From contig DCIP01000061.1 in NCBI GenBank assembly GCA_002317115.1, forward strand, positions 1 to 10,256: DNA of 10,256 bases, read 5' to 3'. Below the pieces are notes generated by a model. The model made no database searches. It had not been told where the DNA came from and worked only from the letters and a program-made list of their open reading frames with translations. The DNA is from Candidatus Scybalocola fimicaballi (GTDB lineage: Bacteria > Bacteroidota > Bacteroidia > Bacteroidales > Paludibacteraceae). The stretch's first letter is position 1; each line of letters starts with the position of its first letter. This document shows, in pieces, positions 1 to 7,209 of the stretch. The position numbers and the translations under genes are program-made.

Positions 1-33
1 AAAAAAATACCGTTAACTCACGCTGACGGTATT
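1..33 (-). terminator. Rho-independent terminator, minus strand
   Basis: Read on the minus strand, bases 33-26 (AATACCGT) pair perfectly with 13-6 (ACGGTATT) around a 12-base loop, and the stem runs straight into a T tract made by the A run at 1-7. There is no T tract on the plus-strand side, so it can only serve minus-strand transcription. No minus-strand protein gene ends here. The nearest minus-strand promoter is at 110-140, so it would end a transcript of about 105 bases. Confidence 0.55.
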
Positions 34-104
34 CTAAACTTAAAACTCTAATAACATAAACACATGATTCTTCCGAATCAAAAAAATTACTTTTTACAAC
101 TTGT
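1..104 (-). ncRNA. Candidate small RNA bounded by promoter and terminator
   Basis: A consensus-like minus-strand promoter (110-140) and a minus-strand intrinsic terminator (1-33) frame about 105 bases with no convincing reading frame. Inside, bases 80-65 fold as a 6-bp hairpin with a GGAA (GNRA-class) loop, preceded by a T-rich stretch. The only frame seen after an ATG is a 5-codon one (MCLCY) at the hairpin foot, so a leader-peptide role is a weak alternative. The family is not recognised. A second alternative is an attenuated leader of a gene beyond the left edge. Confidence 0.3.
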
Positions 105-109
105 TGATG

Positions 110-140
110 CAAAATTAGTATTTAAATGTAACTTTGCAAA
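110..140 (-). promoter_or_regulatory. Bacteroidetes-type promoter, minus strand
   Basis: On the minus strand TTTG (140-137) is followed after exactly 19 bases by TAATTTTG (117-110), matching the -33 TTTG / -7 TAnnTTTG pattern of Bacteroidetes primary-sigma promoters. Transcription would start near 104 and run to the left edge. Confidence 0.5.
129..136 (+). promoter_or_regulatory. Possible -7 promoter box, plus strand
   Basis: TAACTTTG matches TAnnTTTG exactly and is followed by CAAA. The -33 partner is poor (GTTG at 103-106, 22-base spacer). It overlaps the -33 box of the minus-strand promoter through the palindrome TTTGCAAA at 133-140, so the two promoters could compete. It would give the first gene a second, longer leader. 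Confidence 0.3.
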
Positions 141-217
141 TAGTTCATTAGAATAGTGAGAAAAAATATACATATTTTAACAAAAAATATGAGTTTTCTC
201 CCCAAATGTCTAAATTT

Positions 218-250
218 TTTGCTGATTTATCTAAAATTAGCGTACTTTTG
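218..250 (+). promoter_or_regulatory. Promoter of the rRNA methyltransferase gene
   Basis: TTTG at 218-221 is followed after 21 bases by TACTTTTG at 243-250, a full match to the -7 TAnnTTTG box. It is the closest good promoter upstream of the start codon at 293 and predicts a leader of about 35-40 bases. Confidence 0.55.
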
Positions 251-257
251 CATCCGC

Positions 258-276
258 TTGCCGAGAGTGTCGGCAA
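258..276 (+). promoter_or_regulatory. Hairpin at the 5' end of the rlmD-like mRNA
   Basis: TTGCCGA (258-264) pairs perfectly with TCGGCAA (270-276) around a 5-base GAGTG loop. It starts within a few bases of the predicted transcription start and ends 16 bases before the ATG. It has no T tract, so it is not a terminator. An mRNA-stabilising 5' hairpin or a protein-binding site are both possible. Confidence 0.4.
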
Positions 277-292
277 ATAATTATATTGAAAT

Positions 293-1702
293 ATGTCAAG
301 AAAAAGAAAAGAACTTCCGATATTGGAGAACGTCACTATCGCCGACGTTGCCGGAGAAGGCAAGGCAATCGCGAGAATTGACGACATGGTGATTTTTGTG
401 CCGTATGTTATCCCTGGTGACGTGGTTGATATCCAAGTTACAAAGAAGAAGCATAGTTATATGGAGGGACGTGCGTTGAGAATCGTCACTCCTTCTCCTG
501 ACCGTATCGCTCCAATGTGCTCGCACTACGGTGTCTGCGGAGGTTGCAAGTGGCAGGTGTTGCCATACGAGTTGCAAATCAAACATAAGCAGAACCAGGT
601 GGAGAATGTGCTTCGTCGCATCGGAAAGGTTGAGCTTCCTGAAATCACACCTATCCTTGGCTCGAAGGAAACTAAATACTATAGAAACAAGTTGGAGTTC
701 ACTTTCAGCAATAAGCGTTGGCTTACTGACGAGGAGGTGCAGGCTGGTGTGCAGTATGAGGATATGAACGCACTTGGATTCCATATCCCTAATATGTTCG
801 ACAAGGTGCTTGATATCGAGAAGTGTTACCTTCAGCCAGAGATTTCCAATAGAATCCGTACTGAAATCAAGCAGTACGCTAAGGCTCACAACTTGGCATT
901 CTTCGATCTTCGCAACCGTGACGGATTCTTGCGTAATATCATCATACGTACTGCAGGAACAGGTGAGGTGATGCTTATCGTCATCTTCTATAAGGAGGAT
1001 GAGGCTGCCCGCGTCGCTCTACTTGACCATTTGGCTACAACTTTCCCTGAGATCACAAGCTTGATCTATGTGATCAACGGAAAGGCTAACGATACAATCA
1101 CAGACCAGGAGACTATTCTTTACAAAGGTCGTGACTTTATCGAGGAGGAGATGGAAGGTTTGAGATTCAAGGTCGGACCAAAGAGTTTCTACCAGACTAA
1201 CACTCTTCAGGCTTATGAGCTTTACAAGGTGGCTCGTGAGTTTGCTGATTTGAAGCCAGAGCAGACACTTTACGACCTATATACAGGAACTGGAACTATC
1301 GCTTGCTTCTGTGCAGGACGTGTAAAGAAAGTGGTTGGTATTGAATATGTGCCAGAGGCTATTGAAGACGCGAAGATTAACGCTGCCAATAATAATATCG
1401 AGAACACTACATTCTTTGCTGGCGACATGAAGGATATCTTGACTGATGATTTTATCGCTCAGCATGGTCGTCCTGATATCGTCATTACTGACCCTCCACG
1501 CGATGGTATGCACCAGGATGTGATCAAGGTGTTGCTTAACGCTGCGCCAGAGAAGATCGTTTATGTAAGTTGTAATCCAGCCACTCAGGCAAGAGACTTG
1601 ACTCTTCTTGATGAGAAATACAAGGTGGTGAAGGTACGTCCAGTGGATATGTTCCCTCACACACACCATGTTGAGAATGTGATTCTTTTGGTTAAGAGAT
1701 AA
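293..1702 (+). CDS. rlmD: 23S rRNA (uracil-C5)-methyltransferase, RlmD/RumA family
   Basis: This cytoplasmic enzyme uses S-adenosylmethionine to methylate C5 of a uracil in 23S rRNA (U1939 for E. coli RlmD). The 469-residue product has the full family layout. A TRAM-like RNA-binding region covers about residues 5-65. Cysteines 76, 82, 85 (CX5CX2C) and 178 match the 4Fe-4S ligands. A SAM-binding motif DLYTGTGT lies at 328-335 and DPPRDG at 400-405. The catalytic nucleophile is C427 in the SCNP context, and the general base is probably E461 in HHVEN. Length is typical for Bacteroidetes members. The ATG at 293 puts the TRAM domain at the right distance; no Shine-Dalgarno sequence is visible. Bacteroidetes often carry one or two paralogues, so the exact target (U747, U1939 or both) cannot be read from sequence. 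A terminator follows at once, so it is probably monocistronic. Confidence 0.93.
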   Translation: MSRKRKELPILENVTIADVAGEGKAIARIDDMVIFVPYVIPGDVVDIQVTKKKHSYMEGRALRIVTPSPDRIAPMCSHYGVCGGCKWQVLPYELQIKHKQNQVENVLRRIGKVELPEITPILGSKETKYYRNKLEFTFSNKRWLTDEEVQAGVQYEDMNALGFHIPNMFDKVLDIEKCYLQPEISNRIRTEIKQYAKAHNLAFFDLRNRDGFLRNIIIRTAGTGEVMLIVIFYKEDEAARVALLDHLATTFPEITSLIYVINGKANDTITDQETILYKGRDFIEEEMEGLRFKVGPKSFYQTNTLQAYELYKVAREFADLKPEQTLYDLYTGTGTIACFCAGRVKKVVGIEYVPEAIEDAKINAANNNIENTTFFAGDMKDILTDDFIAQHGRPDIVITDPPRDGMHQDVIKVLLNAAPEKIVYVSCNPATQARDLTLLDEKYKVVKVRPVDMFPHTHHVENVILLVKR

Positions 1703-1711
1703 TATATGAGA

Positions 1712-1744
1712 TATGGGCGGGTTTTATATCCGCCCATACATTTT
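1712..1744 (+). terminator. Rho-independent terminator after rlmD
   Basis: TATGGGCGG (1712-1720) pairs with CCGCCCATA (1730-1738), a perfect 9-bp GC-rich stem, and a short T run lies at 1741-1744. It begins 10 bases after the rlmD stop. The T tract is modest, so some read-through into the phosphoesterase gene is plausible; no separate promoter for that gene was found. Confidence 0.7.
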
Positions 1745-1757
1745 GATAAAAACGGTT

Positions 1758-2885
1758 ATGTTAGCTCGTTTAATAATCCTTCTACTATTAGCTTTTTTCA
1801 CTGAATTCTATATTTTCTTCAGATATTTAAGGAAGAAATGCCAATGGAGAACACAGGTACTTTATTTTGTGTTCACATTGTTGTGTGTAGTGATGATTGG
1901 ACTTATGTTGAAGCAATACTATACATCTGAATCAGTGGCTGCAGTCTACCAGTCGAGCATGTTGATTTGTGCGATACTCACGATGTTTGCCTGCAAGTTC
2001 GCCTTTTCAATTGTGGATGTGTGGAGTCTGTTGATTAAGAAAAAGATTATAAAGGTATTTGCCGCCGGTTTTGCTGCATTTTGCCTGTTTGTAAGTGCAT
2101 ACGGTGTGTTTTTCGGTAGATTCAATATGACGCCAAAGTATATCACCGTCGAGAATGAGACTCTTCCTAAGAGTTTTGAAGGATACAAGGTGTTGCAGAT
2201 ATCCGACTGGCATTTCGTCAGCCTTTATGGCGACGAGAAGAAAGTGTCGGAGTGGGTGGATATGATGAATGCTGAGAATCCTGACATTATCTGTTTCACT
2301 GGAGATATCATCACCGTGTTGTCGGATGAGATGCTCCCCTTTATGGACGCATTGAAACGGTTGAATGCCAAAGATGGAAAGTATGCCATTTTTGGAAACC
2401 ATGATTTTGGACACTATCATAACTGGGCGTTCCGAGAGACGAATTTGAAACATATTGCCAAAATGGATTCGTTGATTAAGGAAACTGGTTTTGAAGTGTT
2501 GCATAACGAACATAGAACGATTTGTAAATCAGGAGATTCGATAGCGGTTGTCGGAATGGATGAATGGGATTTGTCGAAAATCGGAAAGAAAATCTCTGTA
2601 GACACGAGAATCCTTCTTGCTCATGATCCAGACTTTTGGAACTTGGATATTGACGATAGTTCCGATTATTTCTTGACATTGTCTGGCCATACACATGCGA
2701 TGCAGATTGGTTTGGAATTTGGAGATTGGGAGACCTCTTTTGCTGCTTTGAGATTTCCATATTGGCATGGATTATATAAGAGGAACGGCAAACAATTGAT
2801 TGCCAATCGAGGAATCGGATGCACGGTGATTCCGATAAGATTTGGAATGTCCCCGGAATATATTGTCGTCACATTGAAGAAATAA
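1758..2885 (+). CDS. Membrane-anchored metallophosphoesterase
   Basis: This is a calcineurin-like metallophosphoesterase of the integral-membrane (YkuE/YaeI-like) type, which hydrolyses a phosphoester or pyrophosphate with a two-metal centre; the substrate is unknown. The metal-site motifs are in order: D150-W-H152, G182-D183, the GNHD box 213-216, H289 and the GHTH box 310-313. They are followed by the conserved GIGC...PIRFG tail. The first 125 residues hold four hydrophobic segments, so the enzyme is membrane-anchored. I chose the ATG at 1758 (375 residues). An in-frame ATG at 1713 lies inside the rlmD terminator stem and adds 15 residues, so it is unlikely. The first motif reads DWH rather than the common DxH with Leu or Ile, which is a conservative difference. 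It ends 2 bases before the Nif3-like gene and is probably co-transcribed with it. A role in lipid or envelope metabolism is only an inference from distant relatives. Confidence 0.85.
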   Translation: MLARLIILLLLAFFTEFYIFFRYLRKKCQWRTQVLYFVFTLLCVVMIGLMLKQYYTSESVAAVYQSSMLICAILTMFACKFAFSIVDVWSLLIKKKIIKVFAAGFAAFCLFVSAYGVFFGRFNMTPKYITVENETLPKSFEGYKVLQISDWHFVSLYGDEKKVSEWVDMMNAENPDIICFTGDIITVLSDEMLPFMDALKRLNAKDGKYAIFGNHDFGHYHNWAFRETNLKHIAKMDSLIKETGFEVLHNEHRTICKSGDSIAVVGMDEWDLSKIGKKISVDTRILLAHDPDFWNLDIDDSSDYFLTLSGHTHAMQIGLEFGDWETSFAALRFPYWHGLYKRNGKQLIANRGIGCTVIPIRFGMSPEYIVVTLKK

Positions 2886-2887
2886 AC

Positions 2888-3985
2888 ATGAAAGTATCTG
2901 AATTAACGAAATATCTGGATCGAGAATTTCCTTTGTCGCTTCAAGAGAGCTATGATAATTGTGGTTTGCAGGTGGGCGACGCGGATAGTGATATCACAGG
3001 AGTTCTTTTGTCAATCGATGTTGTTGAGGCTACAGTTGATGAGGCAGTGGAGAAAGGATGTAATTTCATATTGTGTCATCATCCGTTGATTTTCAGAGGA
3101 GTAAAGAGAATCACAGGCGCCAATTACATTGAGCGAATCATACGTAAGGCTATTAAATCCGACGTCGCTATTTATGCTGCTCATACAAGTGCCGACAAGA
3201 TCATTGGTGGAGTCAGCTATAAGATGGCGGAGAAATTGTCTCTTGAAAATGTGGTTCCGTTGGAGGCTGACAACGAGCAAGTTTATAAAGTGGTAGTATA
3301 TGTTCCTGTTGCAGACAAACAGAAAGTCTCTGATGCTGTGTATGCCAATGGAGGAGGCTCAATCGGAGCATACGATTGTTGTAGTTTTTCAGTCGACGGA
3401 GCTGGCACTTTCAAAGCTAACGACGGTTGCAATCCATACGTCGGCAATATTGGCGAGATCCATACGGAGAAAGAGAGTAGGGTGGAGTATGTGGTCAGCC
3501 GACGCAATCTAACCAAAGTGTTGAAAGCGGTTGATGAGGCTCATCCGTATGAAGAGCCTGCCATAGATGTGATCAAATTAGAGAACACCATCGTCTCCGC
3601 TGGAATGGGAGTTGTAGGTGATTTGAAGACACCCGTCGTACCACTCGAATTTTTGAAGCGAGTGAAAGAGACATTCCGATGTGAAATGTTGAAATACACC
3701 GATATAAATAAAGTGGAAACTATACGACGAGTGGCATTATGTGGCGGCTCCGGATCCGATCTTGTAGGGTTGGCGAAAAAGATGGGTGCTGACATCATGG
3801 TGACGGGAGATGTAAAATACCACCAGTTTTTTGACAGTTATGATGGACCAATCATCGCAGATATTGGACATTATGAGAGCGAACAATACACAAAAGAGAT
3901 TTTTTTTAATGTATTATCAAAAAATAATATTAAATTTGCGGTTCAGAATTCAACTATAAAGTCGAATCCTATAAATTATTTATAG
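2888..3985 (+). CDS. Nif3-like dinuclear metal center protein
   Basis: This belongs to the Nif3/YbgI/YqfO family, labelled in many genomes as GTP cyclohydrolase 1 type 2 homologue. Members form toroidal hexamers with a two-metal site; the physiological reaction is not settled. Length is 365 residues, the long form with a PII/CutA-like insert (roughly residues 125-230) between the two halves of the Nif3 fold. Predicted metal ligands are H64-H65 in LCHHP, D103 in the HTSAD segment (H99-D103), and H328 and E330 in GHYESE. The start at 2888 fits the family N-terminus MKVSEL; a longer in-frame start at 2819 would lie inside the phosphoesterase gene. It is packed 2 bases after that gene and 2 bases before the zinc-ribbon gene, the usual Bacteroidetes arrangement for the latter pair. 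Confidence 0.9.
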   Translation: MKVSELTKYLDREFPLSLQESYDNCGLQVGDADSDITGVLLSIDVVEATVDEAVEKGCNFILCHHPLIFRGVKRITGANYIERIIRKAIKSDVAIYAAHTSADKIIGGVSYKMAEKLSLENVVPLEADNEQVYKVVVYVPVADKQKVSDAVYANGGGSIGAYDCCSFSVDGAGTFKANDGCNPYVGNIGEIHTEKESRVEYVVSRRNLTKVLKAVDEAHPYEEPAIDVIKLENTIVSAGMGVVGDLKTPVVPLEFLKRVKETFRCEMLKYTDINKVETIRRVALCGGSGSDLVGLAKKMGADIMVTGDVKYHQFFDSYDGPIIADIGHYESEQYTKEIFFNVLSKNNIKFAVQNSTIKSNPINYL

Positions 3986-3987
3986 AT

Positions 3988-4746
3988 ATGGCAGAGGCTA
4001 AAGAGATTACAGTAGAAGAGAAACTAAAGAAATTGTATGATTTGCAGAAGGTAATGTCGCAGATCGACAATCTACGTGCTGTACGTGGAGAGCTACCATT
4101 GGAGGTTAAGGACCTTGAGGATGAAGTAGCAGGTTTGGAGACACGTATTGCAAATTTGGATAACGATATCAAAGATCTTAACTTTAAGATTGGTCGTCAT
4201 AAGAGCGATATCGATTTGGCCAAAGGTCAGATGAAAAAGTACCAGGAGCAGCAGAATTCAGTTCGCAACAACCGTGAGTACGAGAATTTAGCAAAAGAAA
4301 TTGAATATCAGGGTCTTGAAATCCAGCTTTCTGAGAAGAGAATCAAAGAGGGAGAGAGAGACATTGAGAATAAGACTCAGGACTTGAAGTCTACAGAGGA
4401 GTACCTAGAGGGAAGAAAGCAAGACTTGGAGCAGAAGAGAGAAGAGCTTACATCAATCATCGCCGACACACGTGCTGAGGAAGAGAAGTTGATGGAGAAG
4501 GCAGAGAAGCTTGAGAACAAGATCGACGAGAGACTTCTATCAGCATTCAAGAGAATCAGAAAGAACGCTCGCAACGGTTTGTCTGTAGTTACTGTTCAGA
4601 GAGATGCTTGTGGTGGTTGTTTCAACCGTATTCCACCTCAGAGAATCGCAGATATCCGTACTCGCAAGAGAGTTATCGTTTGTGAGTATTGTGGTAGAAT
4701 CTTGGTTGATCCTGAAATCAACGAGAAGAAGAAGACTGCAGAATAA
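3988..4746 (+). CDS. Coiled-coil C4-type zinc-ribbon protein
   Basis: The 252-residue protein has a long, charged, heptad-rich coiled coil (about residues 8-185) followed by a C4 zinc ribbon: C208-X2-C211, 20 residues, then C232-X2-C235. This matches the family annotated as C4-type zinc ribbon / zf-RING_7, broadly distributed in bacteria and of unknown biochemical function; the ribbon suggests nucleic-acid or protein binding. The end is lysine-rich. It starts 2 bases after the Nif3-like stop and is the last gene of the operon, closed by a strong terminator. Conserved linkage to Nif3 in Bacteroidetes suggests a shared process, but the sequence does not say which. Confidence 0.88.
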   Translation: MAEAKEITVEEKLKKLYDLQKVMSQIDNLRAVRGELPLEVKDLEDEVAGLETRIANLDNDIKDLNFKIGRHKSDIDLAKGQMKKYQEQQNSVRNNREYENLAKEIEYQGLEIQLSEKRIKEGERDIENKTQDLKSTEEYLEGRKQDLEQKREELTSIIADTRAEEEKLMEKAEKLENKIDERLLSAFKRIRKNARNGLSVVTVQRDACGGCFNRIPPQRIADIRTRKRVIVCEYCGRILVDPEINEKKKTAE

Positions 4747-4770
4747 ATAATAGCAGAATTAAAATATGTA

Positions 4771-4799
4771 GAGACGGGGCTTGTCCCCGTCTTTTTTTT
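4771..4799 (+). terminator. Strong Rho-independent terminator
   Basis: GACGGGG (4773-4779) pairs with CCCCGTC (4785-4791) around a 5-base loop, extendable by two pairs, followed by eight T. It closes the phosphoesterase / Nif3-like / zinc-ribbon operon. Confidence 0.9.
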
Positions 4800-4800
4800 G

Positions 4801-4844
4801 TATCTTTGTCCACTAGTAAATCACACAGATAGAGTATAAAGGAG
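4801..4844 (+). promoter_or_regulatory. Possible -7 box and Shine-Dalgarno for the secreted orphan
   Basis: TATCTTTG at 4801-4808 fits TAnnTTTG, but the -33 position falls inside the preceding terminator stem and has no TTTG. A clear purine-rich Shine-Dalgarno (AAAGGAG, 4838-4844) sits 4 bases before the ATG at 4849. It is one of the few strong ones in this window and it fixes the start. Confidence 0.4.
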
Positions 4845-4848
4845 TAAT

Positions 4849-5511
4849 ATGAAATTTAACGTAACTTTTTTGTTCCTGTTTTTCGTTATCTCAGCCTTTT
4901 CTCAGGAAAAGGTGAGGATTAAAGGATTCTACGAAGAATCCTATAACCGTCTGGAGGTGGAAGACAGTTATAAGGACACTACCATATATCGTAAACTTGG
5001 TTTTAAGGAGGCTTGGAAGAAGAAGAAAGTTTGGACTCCGTGGAGCAAAGAGGAGGTCAAACGTAATAAAATTAACAATTACGACCAGTCGAGCAGTCGT
5101 TATATGCTTAACGTCTCCTACGATGATATTATTGCCGACAGTGTATGGTGTACCAACCAGGCAATCGTGACAACCGCGTTTCCTCTTGATATTCAGGTGC
5201 TTCTTGATAAGATGGGCGAAAAATTCACGTTTGATGGAATTCGAGAGAAAGCAAAATTCTATACGAAAGAGAATAATGATTTCTATCTCTACCGTCTGTA
5301 TCAATTTGATGGTTATGCGTTAAAATATTCATATACTTGGGACGAGATTAAATCAAGCAAACGTTTTGAAAATGAGCAGGGTAAGATACTTTCCAATATC
5401 TGTGACGAGAATGAACCTATCGACGTGTATTATTTCTATCAGTCTGTCAGTTTCAAACCGTTGGAGGTGCCGACAGATTATGTGATTCCGAATTTGAAGA
5501 AGAAAAAATAG
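4849..5511 (+). CDS. Secreted protein of unknown function
   Basis: I do not recognise a family. The 220-residue product begins with a typical signal peptide: K2, a hydrophobic stretch of about residues 5-17, and a likely signal-peptidase I cut after A16-F17-S18, leaving Gln at +1. There is no lipobox Cys. The mature protein should therefore be periplasmic or exported. It is rich in Tyr, Trp, Lys and Glu, has two Cys far apart, and ends in a run of lysines. No transmembrane segment follows the signal. It stands alone between two terminators with its own promoter-like box and a strong Shine-Dalgarno, so it is probably expressed as a single gene. It converges on the 491-residue minus-strand gene. 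It may be restricted to Bacteroidales. Confidence 0.75.
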   Translation: MKFNVTFLFLFFVISAFSQEKVRIKGFYEESYNRLEVEDSYKDTTIYRKLGFKEAWKKKKVWTPWSKEEVKRNKINNYDQSSSRYMLNVSYDDIIADSVWCTNQAIVTTAFPLDIQVLLDKMGEKFTFDGIREKAKFYTKENNDFYLYRLYQFDGYALKYSYTWDEIKSSKRFENEQGKILSNICDENEPIDVYYFYQSVSFKPLEVPTDYVIPNLKKKK

Positions 5512-5531
5512 GGTCATAATTGCCAAATTAT

Positions 5532-5560
5532 ATAGGGGTGGTTTTGCCACCCCTATTTTT
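5532..5560 (+). terminator. Terminator between convergent genes
   Basis: ATAGGGGTGG (5532-5541) pairs perfectly with CCACCCCTAT (5547-5556) around a TTTTG loop and is followed by a T run to 5560. On the plus strand it ends the secreted-protein gene. The minus-strand gene stops at 5559-5561, right at the stem foot, so the hairpin may also serve that strand, although its minus-strand tail (TATAATTTGG) is a poor T tract. Confidence 0.85.
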
Positions 5561-7034
5561 ATTCTATTCTCTCCACAATTTCGATTCCTAATTCCTCTCT
5601 TTCTGCAATGGTGTCTATTCTCAAATAGAGCATGCTATTGACAACTGTGAAATAGGAGTCTCCATTATTGAAATTGCATATTCCCCATTCGTCGTCCAAC
5701 GTAAGCATATCCAAGCAGGGGTCAAGACACTTAGGAATCTTTAGATATAGGTCAGACGACGCATCTGGCAATTTAAGTTGATGAATATCAATATCATCTA
5801 AGAGAATGTAGAGATGCTCTCTGGTGATTGCGTATTGATTGAACAGAAAATTGTATTCGTCATCCTGAAATAGATTTATGATTTCTATTTGATTGCTATT
5901 CAATATTTTTCCGTAATAATCTGCACCGTCTACACGGTACAGATTATGAGGCAACATCTCTTTCCCCTTACGAATTCTAGGATGAAGTTTTAGTTTGGTG
6001 ATTTTCCCGTTTCCATCATCTTCTGTATCCAAATCAGACCATTCCTTGAAACATTCGGAATCTTCGTGATTGATGATTTTTCTCACCATGGATGGGTGAC
6101 AAAGAAACAATGACAATTCATCTTCGTCTTTCCCATAAATGTAGCCTTCGAATTTTATGAATTCCAGTTTGTTGCTGTCACGTTTCAAGGTGAATTCATA
6201 AATGTTATATGCGTTTGCCAGCCTTTCTATTTTCCAAAAATGAGAACCCGGAGTCGGACTGTCCGACCAAAATCCTTCAATTTCAGGGTAGATGCGATCA
6301 AACTGTTTGTTCAGAATAAATGAATTTTCCGAAGACGAAAATCCAAATGATGTCTCCAGGAATTTCTTCGTCATATTTATCAGGTCGACACGTCTTAGTT
6401 CGCTTTCATCATTTTCTTCAACCCATGTCTCAAAACCAGTGAGGATGGGAGAGTCTTTTACCGCATCCAATGTAGGAGCCTGTTTGCCGTAATTGCGAAG
6501 AAAATCCATCAACAGATAGAAATCTTTCTTTATTTGTGATGCGGATCCTTTTTTGGATGAGTAGGACGGAATCAAACCAATCATAAGAAGAATGAAGATT
6601 GCCTGGAATTGCGTCGTCTTCTCATTCTTTATATCATATAAAATTGATATTTTGTCGTTGTTGAGAAAAGATAGTTCTGATTTATTGTCGACGACGGGAC
6701 TGAAGAAATTGATGATGTGGAATATCTGCTGACGCTTATCATCTGCGACGTCGGCATGCAAATCAACCGCATAACTTCTTTTGAAATCTAAGTATTTATC
6801 ACTTGCGTCGCCATAATCTTTGATAAGTGTTTCGAGGTCCACCTCTCCGCCATACCAATAGTCCACCTCATTTGAGAGTTCGCAGAAAGTGGATTTTTGT
6901 CTGAACGGTTTCATAGAAGACGCATTGTTGGTCATCATTTCATAGTCGATATGGTTGCCCATACTCTCTCGATCGCAAAACAACAGACAAGTGTTAGCGA
7001 TCACGTTTATCATTTCTGCGTAGTCTTTTTTCAT
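5559..7034 (-). CDS. Hypothetical protein, 491 residues
   Basis: I do not recognise this protein. It is acidic, rich in Asp, Glu, Asn and Ser, and has no signal peptide. One moderately hydrophobic stretch (about residues 143-157) looks more like a buried helix than a membrane anchor. There is no CxxC zinc site, Walker motif or obvious catalytic signature. The C-terminal third alternates hydrophobic and charged residues in a way that suggests beta-rich folding. The ATG at 7034 is preferred: the frame stays open for 25 codons upstream but has no ATG, GTG or TTG there. The start overlaps the stop of a 25-codon frame (ATGA, 7034-7031). A near-consensus promoter lies 145 bases upstream. The gene ends at the convergent terminator and is single. 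It marks the change from conserved to accessory-looking content. Confidence 0.75.
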   Translation of the reverse strand: MKKDYAEMINVIANTCLLFCDRESMGNHIDYEMMTNNASSMKPFRQKSTFCELSNEVDYWYGGEVDLETLIKDYGDASDKYLDFKRSYAVDLHADVADDKRQQIFHIINFFSPVVDNKSELSFLNNDKISILYDIKNEKTTQFQAIFILLMIGLIPSYSSKKGSASQIKKDFYLLMDFLRNYGKQAPTLDAVKDSPILTGFETWVEENDESELRRVDLINMTKKFLETSFGFSSSENSFILNKQFDRIYPEIEGFWSDSPTPGSHFWKIERLANAYNIYEFTLKRDSNKLEFIKFEGYIYGKDEDELSLFLCHPSMVRKIINHEDSECFKEWSDLDTEDDGNGKITKLKLHPRIRKGKEMLPHNLYRVDGADYYGKILNSNQIEIINLFQDDEYNFLFNQYAITREHLYILLDDIDIHQLKLPDASSDLYLKIPKCLDPCLDMLTLDDEWGICNFNNGDSYFTVVNSMLYLRIDTIAEREELGIEIVERIE

Positions 7035-7108
7035 AAAATCTTGAACTGGGTTGTTGGTTTTATTGGATAGGGTGTTTTTGTTGAAGGTTCTAATTGTTTT
7101 AGATTCAT
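7031..7108 (-). CDS. Possible 25-residue leader ORF coupled to the 491-residue gene
   Basis: An ATG at 7108 opens a 25-codon frame, rich in Lys, Pro and Thr, whose TGA overlaps the ATG of the large gene as ATGA (7034-7031). Its own ATG overlaps the TGA of a 13-codon frame (7146-7105), again as ATGA (7108-7105). Both lie downstream of the predicted promoter at 7179-7209, so they would be in the leader mRNA. Two ATGA junctions in a row suggest termination-reinitiation coupling. The frames are short, AT-rich and without Shine-Dalgarno, so chance is a real alternative. The 13-codon frame stays open back to 7248 but without a start codon. Confidence 0.3.
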   Translation of the reverse strand: MNLKQLEPSTKTPYPIKPTTQFKIL

Positions 7109-7178
7109 TTTAAAACGTTCGAAAATTTTATCCCTTCTTTCTCCATCTGAGCTATTGATTTGCCTTCTCTTATTCTGG

Positions 7179-7209
7179 CAAAAATAATAAATTTTTTACA
7201 TACATCAAG
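7179..7209 (-). promoter_or_regulatory. Promoter of the 491-residue gene
   Basis: On the minus strand CTTG (7209-7206, three of four bases of TTTG) is followed after exactly 19 bases by TATTTTTG (7186-7179), a full -7 match. Transcription would start near 7173, giving a leader of about 140 bases that holds the two small overlapping frames. Confidence 0.5.

Noticed and set aside
156..392. Plus-strand open frame of 78 codons across the rlmD start
   Set aside because: It begins in AT-rich leader upstream of the promoter and continues out of frame into the well-supported methyltransferase gene; it has no plausible translation signal.
296..889. Minus-strand open frame of 197 codons inside rlmD
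   Set aside because: It lies fully antisense to a gene with all family motifs, and is a by-product of codon bias on the coding strand.
2007..2513. Minus-strand open frame of 168 codons antisense to the phosphoesterase
   Set aside because: It is a shadow of the real coding strand; the product shows no domain and there is no promoter.
4891..5304. Minus-strand open frame of 137 codons opposite the secreted-protein gene
   Set aside because: The plus-strand gene has a signal peptide, strong Shine-Dalgarno and flanking terminators; the antisense frame has no support.
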